A DNA stretch of 64,000 bases from JAHJQQ01 sp963737555 (GCA_963737555.1 CAVTTB010000008.1:372001-436000), one strand, 5' to 3'; numbered from the stretch's first letter, positions 8,950-18,682 are shown. The notes: generated from the letters alone by a model not told the origin. Translations and numbers: made by a program.

Positions 8950-9688
8950 ATGCCGCGCCGGGAGCTGCGCGCGGTGCCGCTGTTGCCGTTGCTGGCGTGG
9001 GTCCTGTCGGGTTGCGCGTTGTTGCAACCGCCGGCGCCACCGCCTGCCCCCGTGGTCTGCGATCAACAGGATCGAGAGATCGTCCGGCTACAGCAGACCC
9101 TTAGCCGAGAAAGACGCCGAGATTCAGCAGCTGCGCGCCCAGCAGAACGTGCAGGCAAAGGAACTCAAGCAGACCACCGGCGAAGTCGCGCGGGCCGAGG
9201 TCAGGTTGCGCCGGCTCGCCACCCAGGCCGATGCCGCCTCGCAGCTCGCGGAGGTGGAAGTTGCCCTGCAAGGCGTGCAGGCGCAGGCGCATACACGACG
9301 CGCAGCTGCGCAGCTGGCGCAGGCGCAACATATCCTGGACGCAGGTGCGGCGTCCTTCGCGCAGGGCGACTACGGCGCGGCGGTGGAACTTGCCGCACAG
9401 TCGCAGGAGATCATCGATATGGTGGCCGGCCGCCGTGGGTCCGCAGCGGCCACGCGCGATGCGGTGGAAATGCCGTTCCAGGTTCCCGTTGCGCTGCGCG
9501 TGCGCATCGACAGCAATCTGCGCGCGCGTCCGGGGCGCTCGGCAGCGGTATTGGGTGTGTTGCGACAAGGCGCATTGGTGCGGGCTCATGCCTATCGCGG
9601 TGAGTGGCTGCGCGTGCATACCGAGGATGAACGTGCAGGCTGGGTGTACGGCGCGCTGCTGGAAGCACCGCACCCTGCTGCGGAGTGA
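8950..9688 (+). CDS. Lipoprotein with coiled coil and SH3-like domain, frameshifted
   Basis: Probable outer-membrane or periplasmic lipoprotein of about 245 residues. It starts MPRRELRAVPLLPLLAWVLSGC, a short signal peptide with lipobox LSGC. A proline-rich linker, a coiled coil (EIQQLRAQQNVQAKELKQ onward), an alpha-helical repeat-like part and a C-terminal bacterial SH3-like domain (LRARPGRSAAVLGVLRQG ... AGWVYGALL) follow. The signal peptide and the body are in different frames. One surplus C in the CCC at 9098-9100 restores a continuous protein. The SH3 fold suggests peptidoglycan or protein binding at the envelope. Function otherwise unknown. Confidence 0.7.
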
Positions 9689-9752
9689 GTGCAGCTGCGT
9701 TCGCGAGCAAGTGCTTCCTACATAGGGTGTCCCGCGTTATAGAACGCGTACG

Positions 9753-11414
9753 TCACGCTGCGCAGTGCACCCGGTTGCGGCCGGCGTCTTTGGCCTGGTA
9801 GAGCGCCTGATCGGCGCGCGCGATTACGGCTTCGTCAGTCGCGTCGTCTTCGCTGCACTCCGCGATGCCTATGCTCACAGTCACAGCGATGCGCTGTTCG
9901 GCTGCGCCGTAACTAGCATCCGCCACCTTGGCGCGGATACGTTCCGCGGTATCCAAGGCGGCCTGTGAGCTGGTTTCGACCAGTACGATGACAAACTCCT
10001 CGCCGCCGTAGCGCGCCGCAAAGTCCACGTTGCGGATAGTCTGCGCGAGTATGTTGGCCACTTGCGCCAGCACTTCATCGCCTAACAGATGGCCGTAGTT
10101 GTCGTTGAGCGCCTTGAAGTGATCGATGTCCAGCATCAGTACCGAGAAGGCGCGACGATTACGCTGGTAGCGCGCGATCTGGTCGGTGAGAATCTCGGCG
10201 AGCTTTCTGCGGTTGTACAAACCGGTGAGGCTGTCGGTGACCGACAACCGCTCCAACTGCTGATTCTGCTGCTGCAGGGTCTGGCTGGCGGCTTCGATCT
10301 CGGCGCGGCCGCGGCGCAGGCTATCCGTCATTTGGTTGAATACCCGCGTCAGACGGCCGATCTCATCGTCCCGCGCCGCGGGCAGCTGCACGGCGAGATT
10401 GCCGCCGGCGATGTGCTCCGCAGCGCCGATTAGTCGCTGCAGCGGCGTGACGATGGAGCGGCCTATCTGAAAGGCCAGCAGTCCCACCAGCAGCGACAGT
10501 CCTCCTATCAGTATCAATGTCTGGTTGCGTAGCGCTTGCCACGCCGCATAAACCTCGGCGCGGTCCTTCTGTGCCACGACGGTGACGGAGCCTTCGCGCG
10601 GTGTGTCGGCCACGCCGAGTACGTCGCGCTGATCGAAGCTTTGGAATGCAAACGGTTGGCCAGGCTGCGCGTGCAGGCGCTGCAGTACTTCAGCCTGCAG
10701 CGGTATCAGGTGGGTCGTTATGGGTAGCGTCCCGACCAGCGGCCGGCCCTCTGCATCCAGCAGGATCACCTCGCCTGACGGCAGATTCGCCGTGCCTTTC
10801 AGCTGCAGTTGCAAGGTGCGCAGATCGACTACGGCCACCAGTGCACCGAGGATCTCGTTATTGATCGACAGTACCGGCACGGCTGCGGTTAACGTAGGTG
10901 CTGCGCGTGCCGCTTCCCAGCGGGGCGGCACGAGTATGACGCCCTCGGTGATGGCATTCTGCGGCCAAACGTCAGGCAGGTGCACCGGTGCGGGCGTGGC
11001 GGCGCTGCTGGCGACGATGCGCCCGCTGGTGTCCACCACGGTCAGCTCCAGCAGCGGTGTCAGCCGGGTGTGCACGGAGCGCAGATACAGCGCCAGCCCT
11101 GGAATCTCCTCGGGAGACTCGATGCTGTCCGTGGTTTGTCTGTGCACGACGGCGTCGAGCCCGTCGATGACTACCGTGGAGGTCGACAGTGAACGCACGT
11201 CATGCACGCGCTCCTGGATCCACAAGTCGAACTCGCGCCCCACATAGTTTGCGAGTGAACGCAGTTCATGGGTGACCTTTTCCTCGATGACGCCCTGGTT
11301 ATGCCGGAACGACATCAAGCCCAGACCGAGCGACGGCACCAGTGTCGCCAGGATGGCGAACACTACGATCTTGCTGCGTATGCTATTCAGGGCCCTCACG
11401 GGGTCGGTCTCCAT
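9753..11414 (-). CDS. Membrane diguanylate cyclase with periplasmic sensor, HAMP and GGDEF
   Basis: 553-residue c-di-GMP synthase. TM1 is at residues ~14-32 and TM2 at ~300-320; between them is a ~265-residue periplasmic region with the look of a Cache-type sensor (VDTSGRIVASS). A HAMP linker (~320-372) leads to a GGDEF domain (~390-550). The active-site motif is GGEEF, preceded by RNVD, matching an RxxD inhibitory I-site, so the enzyme should be active and product-inhibited. SVTDSLTGLYNRR marks the domain start. It is monocistronic by spacing. The sensed ligand cannot be told from sequence. Confidence 0.93.
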   Translation of the reverse strand: METDPVRALNSIRSKIVVFAILATLVPSLGLGLMSFRHNQGVIEEKVTHELRSLANYVGREFDLWIQERVHDVRSLSTSTVVIDGLDAVVHRQTTDSIESPEEIPGLALYLRSVHTRLTPLLELTVVDTSGRIVASSAATPAPVHLPDVWPQNAITEGVILVPPRWEAARAAPTLTAAVPVLSINNEILGALVAVVDLRTLQLQLKGTANLPSGEVILLDAEGRPLVGTLPITTHLIPLQAEVLQRLHAQPGQPFAFQSFDQRDVLGVADTPREGSVTVVAQKDRAEVYAAWQALRNQTLILIGGLSLLVGLLAFQIGRSIVTPLQRLIGAAEHIAGGNLAVQLPAARDDEIGRLTRVFNQMTDSLRRGRAEIEAASQTLQQQNQQLERLSVTDSLTGLYNRRKLAEILTDQIARYQRNRRAFSVLMLDIDHFKALNDNYGHLLGDEVLAQVANILAQTIRNVDFAARYGGEEFVIVLVETSSQAALDTAERIRAKVADASYGAAEQRIAVTVSIGIAECSEDDATDEAVIARADQALYQAKDAGRNRVHCAA

Positions 11415-11558
11415 ACGGCCGGGTAGCGTGGCGTGTGCGGACGGTGCCGGCCAATGATTAGTCTAGGCGGGGGAAATCTCCAGGGATGAGACCGGATTGG
11501 CAAAACGAGGTGGCTTATCGAGAACGCATCGCATCCGCCCCCATATGCCGAGTGATTG

Positions 11559-12437
11559 CTATTTTTCATCCCTCAATTGCTTCTCCAGCGCGCGGAACCG
11601 TTTGCGCGTCTCCGCATCCAGTTCCGGATAATCCAGATTCATGCGCTTGAGGGTGTCGACGATGATTTCGGCGACGCATACCCGCATGTACGGTTTATCG
11701 TCGGCGGGAATGGCATACCAGGGCGCCCAGGGTTTCGATGTGGCGTTCAGCGCGCGCTCATAGGCCTGCATGTATTCATCCCAGTGCTGGCTTTCGACAA
11801 CGTCCTGTTCGTTGAACTTCCAATGCTTGTCCGCCTCTTCCAGACGGCTGATGAAACGCTGACGTTGTTCTTCGCGCGAAATGTTCAACCAGAATTTCAG
11901 GATCACGGTGCCGTTGCGGGCGAGGTGGCGTTCATGGTCGCGGATGGATTCCAGGCGTTGTTCCCAGAATTCGTTGGTAGTTTTCGCCTCGGGCAGACGT
12001 TGCGCCTTGAGGTATTCGGGATGCACGCGTACCACCAGCACTTCTTCGTAATAACTGCGGTTGAAAATGCCGATCATGCCTTTGGAGGGCAGGCGCAGGG
12101 TCGTGCGCCAGAGAAAATCGTGCTCCAGTTCGTCCTCGCGGGGCTGTTTGAAACTGTGCACATAACAGCCGGCCGGATCGATGCCGGTCATGACGGCGCG
12201 GATGGTGCTGTCTTTGCCGGCCGCGTCCATGGCCTGAAAGATCAGCAGCAGGGCGCGTTGATCGCGGGCATAGAAGCGGCGCTGCAATTCGTCGAGTTCC
12301 TCGGCCAACTCAGCCAAGCGTTCGCGAAGATGGTTCTTGCCCGGGATGTCTTTGGGTGGGTGGGTGTCGACATCGTCGATGCGGAAGTCATCGGTGAAAG
12401 GTACCAGCAGGTCGTGTGGTTGGGCTTCGAAAGGCAT
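11559..12437 (-). CDS. PPK2-family polyphosphate kinase
   Basis: Polyphosphate:nucleotide phosphotransferase of the PPK2 family, about 292 residues, single domain. The Walker A-like segment FQAMDAAGKDSTIRAVM, the lid-region FNRSYYEEVLVVRVHPE, and FWLNISREEQ are present. The sequence around the P-loop is closest to the class that phosphorylates AMP and ADP (class III), but the class is inference. The start is set at ATG 12437 because the GGAG ribosome site lies between it and an ATG six codons upstream. It is 31 bases downstream of the MarC gene on the same strand. Confidence 0.9.
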   Translation of the reverse strand: MPFEAQPHDLLVPFTDDFRIDDVDTHPPKDIPGKNHLRERLAELAEELDELQRRFYARDQRALLLIFQAMDAAGKDSTIRAVMTGIDPAGCYVHSFKQPREDELEHDFLWRTTLRLPSKGMIGIFNRSYYEEVLVVRVHPEYLKAQRLPEAKTTNEFWEQRLESIRDHERHLARNGTVILKFWLNISREEQRQRFISRLEEADKHWKFNEQDVVESQHWDEYMQAYERALNATSKPWAPWYAIPADDKPYMRVCVAEIIVDTLKRMNLDYPELDAETRKRFRALEKQLRDEK

Positions 12438-12468
12438 GTGCTTTTCTCCTTCCAATACTGCGCGGCGT

Positions 12469-13101
12469 CTATCCCAGTCCCGGCAGCAGTTGTTTGATGC
12501 CGTTGGCCATGAACTCCACGCCGATGGCGGCGAGGATCAGGCCCATGATGCGGGTGACGATGTTCAGGCCGGTGCGACCGAGGCGGGTGGCGATGGCCGG
12601 CGCGGCGCGCAACGCCAGCCAGGTCAGCAGTGCGAGTGACAGGGCGATGGACAGCAGTAGGGCGAGATGCGTGAGCCCGTGGCCGCGGTGCGAATAGATG
12701 ATGATGGTACTGATCGCGCCGGGGCCGGCCAGCAACGGTATGCCCAGTGGCACCACCGCGATGTTGTCTTTCTCTTCGGCGTCCAGTGCCTCTTCGCTGG
12801 TCTGCTTGGCCGGGCTGATGCCGCCGTGCAGCATGCTGATGGCCATGAGCAGAATGAGGATGCCGCCGGCGACGCGGAACGAATCCAGGCTGATACCGAA
12901 AAACTTGAGCAGGGATTCGCCCATCAGCAAGGCCACGACCAGGACCACGCCGACGGTGATCGAGGCGCGCAGGCCGATCACATTGCGATCCCTGTCGCTG
13001 AGATTGCGCGTCAGCCCGACGAACACCGGCACAATCCCGATGGGATTGACGATGGCCAGCAGGCCGATGAAAAACTTCGCGTAGTCGCTCCAGTCGATCA
13101 T
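12469..13101 (-). CDS. MarC-family integral membrane protein
   Basis: 210-residue inner-membrane protein with six predicted membrane segments. Hallmarks of the MarC/YchE/YhgN family are FFIGLLAIVNPIGIVPVF in TM1 and PLGIPLLAGPGAISTIII in TM4. The transport role of this family is unproven and it is not the cause of Mar resistance despite its name. Start ATG 13101 (MIDWSDYAKFF) matches the family N-terminus. It lies upstream of the PPK2 gene, probably in one transcript. Confidence 0.92.
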   Translation of the reverse strand: MIDWSDYAKFFIGLLAIVNPIGIVPVFVGLTRNLSDRDRNVIGLRASITVGVVLVVALLMGESLLKFFGISLDSFRVAGGILILLMAISMLHGGISPAKQTSEEALDAEEKDNIAVVPLGIPLLAGPGAISTIIIYSHRGHGLTHLALLLSIALSLALLTWLALRAAPAIATRLGRTGLNIVTRIMGLILAAIGVEFMANGIKQLLPGLG

Positions 13102-13162
13102 GCGGGCAGTGTAGCCGATCCGCGGGGCGTCGGGTATGCACACGAAGACTGTGGCAGTGCAG

Positions 13163-13246
13163 GTAGGATGGGTGAAGGCGTATTTTGCCGTAACCCATCA
13201 TTGATCGGTGACCATGATGGGTTACGCTCCGCTTCACCCATCCTAC
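13163..13246. repeat. Nested palindrome, GTAGGATGGGTGAAG family
   Basis: Outer arms GTAGGATGGGTGAAG (13163-13177) and complement (13232-13246), with inner arms GTAACCCATCA (13190-13200) and complement (13215-13225). It occupies the divergent gap between the MarC gene and copA. A relative (GTAGGGTGGGT core) lies at 36187-36232. Confidence 0.85.
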
Positions 13247-13279
13247 GCTCGAGCTGCATTCGCGAGTACTATTCTGGTC

Positions 13280-15538
13280 ATGACGACGACCCACGAACCC
13301 ATTCGCCTATCCGTCTCCGGCATGAGCTGTGCCGGCTGTGTCGGAACTGTCGAGGACGCATTGCGCGCCGTGCCGGGCGTGACGACGGCAAGTGTGAATT
13401 TCGCCGAGCACACCGCGCAGGTCGAGGGCAGCGTGAGCGCCGATGCGCTGGTCGCGGCCGTGCGCAAGGCCGGCTACGACGCCGCCGAGTTGCGCGGTGT
13501 TGCCGATGAGGCAGAAAAGGAGGCCGCCGAGTTTGCGCATTACCGCAAGCTGCTGCGGCAGGCGGCGGTCGCCGGCGTGATCGCGCTGCCGCTGGTGGTC
13601 GGCGATATGCTGCTCGGCTTGATCCCGATGCTGCACGATCCCGGCGGCCGCGCGTTCTGGTTCGCCGTCGGCTTGGCAACACTGTTCGTGTTGTTCTACT
13701 CCGGCGGCCATTTTTTTACCGGCGCCTGGAAATCCTTCCGCAATCACAACGCCAACATGGATACGCTGATCGCGCTCGGCACCGGCTGCGCCTGGTTGTA
13801 TTCCATGGTGGTGGTGATCTTCCCCGACAGCGTGCCGGTGCTGGCGCGCCACGCCTATTTCGAGGCCGCGGCGGTGATCCTGGCGCTGATCAATCTCGGC
13901 AGCGCGCTGGAGATGCGCGCGCGCGGCAAGACCTCGGAGGCGATCAAGCGACTGATCGGTTTGCAGCCGAAGACGGCGCGGGTGTTGCGCAACGGTGTGG
14001 AAGTCGATGTGCCGATTACCGAGGTCGGCCTGGATGAAACTGTGCGCGTGCGACCCGGTGAAAAGATTCCCGTCGATGGTGTGGTGATCGACGGTCATTC
14101 GACGGTTGACGAATCCATGCTCACCGGCGAACCGTTGCCGGTCGAAAAGACGGCCGGTGCCGAGGTGGTCGGCGGTACGTTCAACAAGAGCGGCAGTTTT
14201 TTATTCCAGGCCAAACGCATCGGCAAGGACATGGCCTTGGCGCGCATCATCGAACTGGTGCGTCAGGCGCAAAATTCAAAACCGGCGATTGGCCGACTCG
14301 CGGATCGCATCGCCTCTGTATTCGTGCCCGCCGTATTGATCATCGCCGTGATCACCTTTCTGCTCTGGTTCAACCTCGGCCCCGATCCACGCGTGAGTTA
14401 CGCGCTGGTCGCCGCCATTACCGTGCTGGTCATCGCCTGTCCGTGCGCGTTGGGATTGGCGACGCCGATTTCGATTATGGTCGGCGTCGGCAAGGCCGCC
14501 GAGCACGGCATTCTGATTCGCAGTGGTGAGGCCTTGCAGCGCGCGGGGCAGTTATCGGTGATCGTGCTGGACAAGACCGGCACGGTGACCTCGGGTCAAC
14601 CGCGCGTGACGCAGATCGAAACCGCGACGGCCTGGAATGAAGATCGATCTGCTGCGACTGGCCGCGAGTGTCGAGGCCGCATCGGAACATCCGCTCGCCG
14701 AGGCCGTCGTCGAATCCGCGCGCGCGCGGCATCTGCAGCCGCTCGCGTCGAGCAATTCGCAGCCAGCGCCGGCGGCGGTGTCAGTGGGCGTGTCGATGGC
14801 CATGACGGTGCTGCTCGGTAATCCGCGCTTTCTGAAAGCACAAAGCATCGCACTCGGCGATTGGGAACAGCGCGGTGAACAGTTCGCCGCGCAGGCGCAG
14901 ACACCGTTGTATGTCGCCATCGACGGCGCGATTGCCGGCTGTGATCGGTGTGGCCGATCCCGTCAAGCCCGGCGCACGCGAGGCGATTGCCGCGCTGCAC
15001 AAGGCCGGTCTGCGTGTGGTGATGCTCACCGGCGATCACCGTGTGACGGCTGAAGTCGTCGCCCGTGAATTGAATATCGATGAAGTGCGCGCCGAAGTGT
15101 TGCCGGCGGACAAGGCCAGCGAAGTTGCGCGGCTGCAAGCCGGTGGCGCAGTGGTCGGCATGGTTGGCGACGGTATCAACGACGCGCCCGCCTTGGCGCG
15201 CGCCGATGTCGGTTTCGCCATCGGCAGCGGCACCGACGTGGCGATGGAAAGCGCCGATGTCACGCTCATCGGCGGTTCACTGCTGGGCGTGCTCGATGCG
15301 ATTCAGATTTCGCGCGCCACGGTGCGCAATATCCGGCAGAACCTGTTCGGCGCCTTCATCTACAACATCGTCGGCATCCCGGTCGCCGCCGGCGTGCTGT
15401 ATCCCGTTCATCGGCATGCTGCTCAACCCGATGATCGCCGGCGCGGCTATGGCGCTGTCCTCGGTGACCGTGGTCAGCAATGCCAACCGACTGCGCGCGT
15501 GGAAGAGTGCCCGACAGACGTGCCGGGGAGCCGCATGA
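13280..15538 (+). CDS. copA: CopA-type Cu+-exporting P1B ATPase, five frameshifts
   Basis: Copper(I) efflux ATPase of the inner membrane, about 750 residues once frames are joined. In order: an N-terminal HMA domain with GMSCAGC (~17), membrane helices, actuator TGEPLPVEK, the metal-site CPCALG, phosphorylation motif DKTGT, SEHPLA, GVADPVK, hinge MVGDGINDAPAL, and C-terminal helices with the Cu+-type YN and MALSS signatures. The frame changes near 14645, 14748, 14806, 14942 and 15406. All motifs are intact and in the right order, so this is either sequence error or a very recent pseudogene. None of the breaks is at the slip site known from E. coli copA. Start ATG 13280 follows the repeat. No CueR-like site was found. 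Confidence 0.88.
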
Positions 15539-15544
15539 ACATCG

Positions 15545-15619
15545 ATGCTGTGGGTGAATGTCGGCGGCGTGGCGCTGATCGTGCTGATCGTCTGGTGGTT
15601 CTGGTTGTCGAAGCAGTAA
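15545..15619 (+). CDS. 24-residue membrane peptide downstream of copA
   Basis: ATG 15545 opens a frame of 24 codons, MLWVNVGGVALIVLIVWWFW then LSKQ, ending TAA. It is a single hydrophobic helix with a basic end. It starts 6 bases after the copA stop. This N-terminus resembles the anchor of cupredoxin-like proteins often found after copA, but no cupredoxin sequence follows here in any frame. It may be a genuine micropeptide or the remnant of such an anchor. Confidence 0.4.
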   Translation: MLWVNVGGVALIVLIVWWFWLSKQ

Positions 15620-15686
15620 TATTCCGCCGCAGGTGAGCAGCAGCCTTGTGGCGCCTTCGTGTAGAGGTATTCTTGGTCAGGAGTCG

Positions 15687-16412
15687 ATGATGAACAACAG
15701 AACGGGTGTCGGTGGTGCCTTCGTATTGGGTGTGTTTCTATGTGCGGGCTTGATCGGACTGGGTTACTACCTTGCGAATGGCTTTCTGCAGGCCAAGGCG
15801 TTGGAGCGCACCGTTACTGTTAAAGGTTTGTCCGAGCGCGATATGCCGACCGATGTCGCCATCTGGCCGATCAAGTTCAATGAAGCGGACAACGATCTGA
15901 CCGCGCTGTATGCAACCATCGAAAAGAACAATGCGCTGATCGTCGCGTTCCTCAAGCAGCATGGCTTCACCGACACCGAAATCTCGGTGTCGGTGCCGGC
16001 CATCGTCGACCGTCAGGCGCAGGCCTACAGCAATGCGGGCGAAGCGCAATATCGATACACCGCCACATCGAGCATCAGCGTGTATACCCAGAATGTCGAC
16101 CGCGTGCGCGAGACCATGGACAAGCTGGTCGATCTGGGCAAGCAGGGTCTCGCCATCGCCGGCCAGGATTACGAAGCGCGTACCCAGTTCCTGTTCACCA
16201 AGCTCAACGAACTCAAGCCCGCCATGATCGAAGAGGCGACCCGCAATGCCCGCGAGGTCGCCACCAAGTTCGCGCAGGACTCGGCCAGCCAGCTCGGTAA
16301 GATCAAGAGCGCCAACCAGGGTCAGTTCACAATCGAAGACCGTGACAGCAACACGCCGCACATCAAAAAGGTCCGCGTGGTGTCGACGGTGGAGTACTAC
16401 CTGTCGGATTGA
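15687..16412 (+). CDS. SIMPL-domain (DUF541) periplasmic protein
   Basis: About 241 residues, with an N-terminal signal-anchor (residues ~8-28, VLGVFLCAGLIGLGYYLANG) and one SIMPL domain. Typical features are VTVKGLSERDMPTD near the start and the C-terminal strand KKVRVVSTVEYYL. Members are periplasmic or outer-membrane associated and linked to stress tolerance, but have no known catalytic activity. ATG 15687 (or the next ATG, 15690) is preceded by CAGGAG. The gene is 7 bases from the convergent flavin reductase gene. Confidence 0.9.
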   Translation: MMNNRTGVGGAFVLGVFLCAGLIGLGYYLANGFLQAKALERTVTVKGLSERDMPTDVAIWPIKFNEADNDLTALYATIEKNNALIVAFLKQHGFTDTEISVSVPAIVDRQAQAYSNAGEAQYRYTATSSISVYTQNVDRVRETMDKLVDLGKQGLAIAGQDYEARTQFLFTKLNELKPAMIEEATRNAREVATKFAQDSASQLGKIKSANQGQFTIEDRDSNTPHIKKVRVVSTVEYYLSD

Positions 16413-16418
16413 GGTTGG

Positions 16419-16955
16419 TTATTTCATCCGTGACGGCAGCTTGATCGTCTCGCCCGCGACCATGAACACGCCCTTGCCGCGGTGATGCAGTGTGCGCGGA
16501 TTTTTCTGTGACGGATCGATCCAGCCCTTGACCACTTCCAGAACGAAGAAGTTGTACTGGTTTACCAGTCGCGTATCCACAACCTTGCATTCAAGATTCG
16601 CATAGCACTCGTCGATCAGCGGCGCCTTGACGAGGGCAGCTGGTTTTGCAGTTAGACCGAAGGCCGCAAACTTGTCGAGCTTGCGGCCGTGACTGTTGCC
16701 GACCGCGACGACTTGTTTCGCCAACGCCACTGTCGGAATGTTGATCACACACTCCCGGCTTGCCTTCAGTAATTCGAAACTGTCATTGCGATTGCTCAGG
16801 ACGAAGCCCACCAACGGTGGCTCGAATTCCATCATGCAATGCCACGATAGGGTCATTATATTGGTGCGGCCCTTGTGTGCCGTCGTCACCAGCACCGCAG
16901 GGCCGGGTTCGAGTAGGGTGTAGACTTTAGAGAGGGCTAGGGACCTTTTTGCCAT
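16419..16955 (-). CDS. Flavin reductase-like FMN-binding protein
   Basis: 178-residue flavoprotein of the flavin-reductase-like split-barrel family (as in HpaC/DIM6). The N-terminal GPAVLVTTAHKGRTNIMTLS and the central VGNSHGRKLDKF loop correspond to FMN and dimer contacts. It could supply reduced flavin or act as a small NAD(P)H oxidoreductase; the partner is unknown. ATG 16955 (MAKRSLALSK) is chosen because GGGAGG lies 8 bases upstream. It follows the Rieske-like gene on the same strand. Confidence 0.85.
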   Translation of the reverse strand: MAKRSLALSKVYTLLEPGPAVLVTTAHKGRTNIMTLSWHCMMEFEPPLVGFVLSNRNDSFELLKASRECVINIPTVALAKQVVAVGNSHGRKLDKFAAFGLTAKPAALVKAPLIDECYANLECKVVDTRLVNQYNFFVLEVVKGWIDPSQKNPRTLHHRGKGVFMVAGETIKLPSRMK

Positions 16956-16986
16956 TGTTCGATCCTCCCGTCTTGATGCTTCCGCG

Positions 16987-17574
16987 CTATCTTGCAACGT
17001 TCGTGAGTTGGATGCGATGGCTCCCGATTACTTTATAGCCTGGCACCGCCAAGTTCTGTTGTCGCTCGCTGCGATAGTCGCGATACACCCGACCTGCCAT
17101 GTCGTACAACGAAGCGTTGCAGGGCTCGCTGAAACCACCGTACCAGGCGATATCGGGTTTGGGTTGTTTGTTGGGCGCGATATAGCGTATCTGGCAAGCG
17201 CGGTCGGTATCGACCGGGATGAAGACGAAATATTCCGGCAGGTGCGAACGGGTCGGAGTCTGCAGGTCGGCGGGTTGCCTGCTCTGTTGTGACTGTGGAT
17301 CGTGCAGTTGGTCTGTAACGCGTGTCAGACCATCGAGTTCGTGCGCGCTGCGGCGATAGACGGCGACCGGGCCGCCTGGCCAGTCGTCGATGCTCAACAG
17401 TTCCCCGGGTTCGATGTTGGCGAGATCGATCTCACGCTGCCAGCGTTGTTGGCGCTGCGCATCGACAGAATCGCCCGGCATGAAGGTGGCGAGGAATGGA
17501 TAGATGACAAATGCCATGCCGATCAGCGCAAGGATTTTGATAATGCGGGTAAGTAACAGTCGACGGTCGTTCAT
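16987..17574 (-). CDS. Membrane-anchored protein with Rieske-like C-terminus, coupled to mutM
   Basis: 195-residue protein with one N-terminal membrane helix (residues ~8-30) and a soluble domain, probably periplasmic. The C-terminal third (GGFSEPCNASLYDMAGRVY, then NLAVPGYKV) resembles the closing part of Rieske [2Fe-2S] domains, including the second cluster-loop shape. The CxH and CxxH cluster ligands are not evident, so a metal-free relative is likely. Its ATG overlaps the mutM stop as ATGA (17574-17571), so the two are translationally coupled. I do not recognise the family beyond this resemblance. Confidence 0.65.
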   Translation of the reverse strand: MNDRRLLLTRIIKILALIGMAFVIYPFLATFMPGDSVDAQRQQRWQREIDLANIEPGELLSIDDWPGGPVAVYRRSAHELDGLTRVTDQLHDPQSQQSRQPADLQTPTRSHLPEYFVFIPVDTDRACQIRYIAPNKQPKPDIAWYGGFSEPCNASLYDMAGRVYRDYRSERQQNLAVPGYKVIGSHRIQLTNVAR

Positions 17575-18386
17575 CGTTGACACTGCACACAATAAAAACT
17601 CGAGCGTTGGCCGATGCGCTTGCTGCGAATTGGCGCGCCGCATTGACGGCAGGGCTCGCCCAGACGGTCGTATACACGCAACGTCTGTTTGAAATAGCCG
17701 GGCTTGCCATCGCCACCGACAAAATCGCGCAGGGTGGTGCCGCCCATTTTGATGGAGGCGGCCAAGATATGTTTAATCGCCGATGCCAACGCGTTGTAGC
17801 GATCACGAGAGACACGTCCAGCCGGTCGAGTGGGATGAATGCCGGCCATGAACAGCGCCTCGCTGGCGTAGATATTACCGACGCCGACTACGATGTGGCT
17901 GTCCATGATGAACTGCTTGACCGCGACTTTGCGTTTGCAGGCGGAATTGAATAGATGCGCGCCATCGAAGTCGTCGCTGAGCGGTTCGGGGCCCAGCTTC
18001 GCGAGGAGTTCATGCTGCTCGGCAGGTTCGGCCGTCCACAGCAGCGCACCGAAGCGCCGCGGATCGGTCAGGCGCAGACTCTGCCCACTGTCGAGTTGAA
18101 TGTCGACGTGATCATGTTTGCCGATGGGCGCAGCGCATGGCACCAGACGCAGACTCCCGGACATGCCCAGGTGCAGGATCGCCGTGCCGACATCGGTGGC
18201 GAGCAGCAGATACTTGCCGCGTCGATGCACACCGCGAATAATCTGCCCGGGCAGGGCGCGGTCGAGCGTGTGCGGCACCGGCCAACGCAGTTGACGCTGG
18301 CGGATCACCAGCCCAATCACGCGCCGGCCGAGCAGATGTGGCTCGATTCCGCGACGGGTGGTTTCGACTTCGGGTAATTCGGGCAT
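17571..18386 (-). CDS. mutM: Formamidopyrimidine-DNA glycosylase
   Basis: Bifunctional DNA glycosylase/AP lyase removing 8-oxoguanine and formamidopyrimidines. 271 residues, full length. Catalytic Pro and Glu sit in MPELPEVETTRRG. The HRRGKYLL lysine (~57), the H2TH segment with VGVGNIYASEALF, and a C-terminal zinc finger of two CxxC pairs (CRQC ... CVQC) are all intact. It is first in a two-gene unit with the Rieske-like protein gene. The 130 bases upstream carry the promoter region and a repeat cluster. Confidence 0.97.
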   Translation of the reverse strand: MPELPEVETTRRGIEPHLLGRRVIGLVIRQRQLRWPVPHTLDRALPGQIIRGVHRRGKYLLLATDVGTAILHLGMSGSLRLVPCAAPIGKHDHVDIQLDSGQSLRLTDPRRFGALLWTAEPAEQHELLAKLGPEPLSDDFDGAHLFNSACKRKVAVKQFIMDSHIVVGVGNIYASEALFMAGIHPTRPAGRVSRDRYNALASAIKHILAASIKMGGTTLRDFVGGDGKPGYFKQTLRVYDRLGEPCRQCGAPIRSKRIGQRSSFYCVQCQR

Positions 18387-18525
18387 GGGCGGCAGTCAGG
18401 TTGTCTATTAGCGGACGCGTTTGTAACACGAATATGATATACGGCACAAAATCCGCCGGGGTTGTGCGGCCACTTGCCGGTGTTCGGCTGGTACAATGCG
18501 GTATTAGTAAATGTGAACCAAATGT

Positions 18526-18682
18526 GAACCGCCAAGACGCCAAGTGCATGGAACCGCCAAGACGCCAAGGCGCCAAGAGAATTCATGAGAATGCATTTTG
18601 GCTTTTTTCATGGCAATAGCATTTCTTGGCGCCTTGGCGTCTTGGCGGTTCGCCCAGCTTCTCCCTGGCGTCTTGGCGGTTC
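18526..18682. repeat. Repeat cluster of AACCGCCAAGACGCCAAG units
   Basis: Two forward units (18526-18544 and 18551-18578) face two reverse units (18623-18651 and 18664-18682). The central pair forms a ~28-base inverted repeat around a 45-base core. This unit type (GCCAAGACGCCAAG) is a known kind of dispersed intergenic repeat. It lies between divergent mutM and the flavoprotein gene and will form strong cruciforms or RNA hairpins. Confidence 0.85.

Noticed and set aside
13280..15538. Programmed frameshifting in copA, as known in E. coli.
   Set aside because: The breaks are in the catalytic and C-terminal parts, not at the early slip site, and five of them in one gene cannot be programmed. 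Sequence error is simpler.
18526..18682. CRISPR-like array of GCCAAGACGCCAAG units.
   Set aside because: Units face each other in inverted pairs with unequal spacing, so this is a palindromic repeat cluster, not a direct-repeat array.
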